NCBI RefSeq assembly: GCF_022347725.1
Contig: NZ_JAKRGB010000013.1
Coordinates: 62,001-126,000, forward strand
Direction of reading: 5' to 3'
Source: Ruegeria sp. Ofav3-42
GTDB lineage: Bacteria; Pseudomonadota; Alphaproteobacteria; Rhodobacterales; Rhodobacteraceae
Length of the DNA: 64,000 nt
This document shows positions 63,544-64,000 of the stretch, one piece after another. Under the pieces are notes generated by a model, which searched no databases, was not told the DNA's origin, and saw only the letters and a program-made list of their open reading frames with translations. The position numbers and the translations under genes are program-made. Each line of letters begins with the position of its first letter. The first letter of the stretch is position 1.

Positions 63544-64000
63544 ATAACTAGCTCTATCAAATGACGCGAAAGGCTTAGAACGACCGAGGCTGCGGTCTCG
63601 ACGGAGGTCTGCTTTCTGCGGTTCACGACTTGCTGCATATTCTCATAGGAATGCCGCAGTGTTTTCAATAGCATTGCCGCGCGTTCTTACTAATACTGCG
63701 CGGCATCGTTTTCCAACTTTGGTAGGAGTTGCATCCAATCGCTGAGAGATTGCGGCCTTTTATCCACATTACGGCAAAAGCTATGCCGTCAATCTCAACC
63801 ACGCCCACGAAGAACTCCAAGATTTGCTCGAACGCATCACAATCGAACTGGAGCTCAGCAACGTCTCTAAAGAGTTGGATAGGTGAGTGCGATTACACAT
63901 GTAGCCCACTCAAAAACGAAGAAAAATTCTTAGCTATCAGGCTCATATTTTGCATTCCCGCCACAGAGCCTTCGTCGACTTCATTTTCGTGATCCCAAAA
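63544..64000 (+). other. Window end: degenerate sequence with a coding-like fragment
   Basis: No intact gene is seen. At 63746-63886 the plus strand reads EIAAFYPHYGKSYA...HAHEELQDLLERITIELELS up to a stop, which looks like the C-terminal end of a helical protein but has no start codon and is preceded by a stop; it may be a gene remnant. The surrounding sequence is uninformative. Confidence 0.3.

Overview
The window reads as chromosomal DNA of a marine Roseobacter-group alphaproteobacterium (Rhodobacterales, Ruegeria/Phaeobacter-like). This rests on the moderately high GC, the protein style of the housekeeping genes (accD-folC, gpmI, S41 peptidase/EnvC, sthA, zapE), a complete Na+-translocating NADH:quinone reductase operon, and a dedicated RTX type I secretion cluster. 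The genus call is inference.

Left part (1-9.6 kb): a cut-off class III cyclase, a small antibiotic-biosynthesis-type monooxygenase, and a peptide ABC transporter operon (binding protein, M24 peptidase, two permeases, two ATPases) whose GntR/FCD regulator lies just beyond the last gene. The same 20-bp word stands before the regulator and before the binding-protein gene, and a weaker copy stands before the monooxygenase gene, so the region looks like one small regulon.

9.6-17 kb: a LysR regulator divergent from a 1243-aa repeat/RTX protein, followed by its own type I secretion ABC transporter and membrane-fusion protein. The substrate carries a CHRD-like domain whose two halves appear in reverse order inside an RTX unit.

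17-39.9 kb: ordinary core genes. These are TetR, an AEC transporter, S-formylglutathione hydrolase, soluble transhydrogenase, a DUF188 protein, a HAD phosphatase, MFS transporters, zapE, folC, accD, a CPBP protease coupled to a large pseudo-ABC protein with a cyclic-nucleotide-binding domain, two small unknown proteins, an S41 peptidase, an EnvC-like protein, gpmI and a sulfatase-superfamily hydrolase.

39.9-50.4 kb: the Na+-NQR locus. nqrABCDEF lies on the minus strand. Its maturation genes apbE and nqrM lie downstream but are separated from nqrF by a CBS-domain gene and two frameshifted nucleotide-sugar genes.

50.7-64 kb: an RNA methyltransferase, tRNA-Pro(CGG), then an accessory region. 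It holds eight small unrecognised minus-strand genes split into two groups by a two-gene type I restriction system (hsdR plus an hsdM fused to a specificity domain). Beyond these are a TniQ-type gene without visible transposase partners, a GNAT acetyltransferase and a GIY-YIG-like protein. No integrase or second attachment site is visible, so the island's far end probably lies outside the window.
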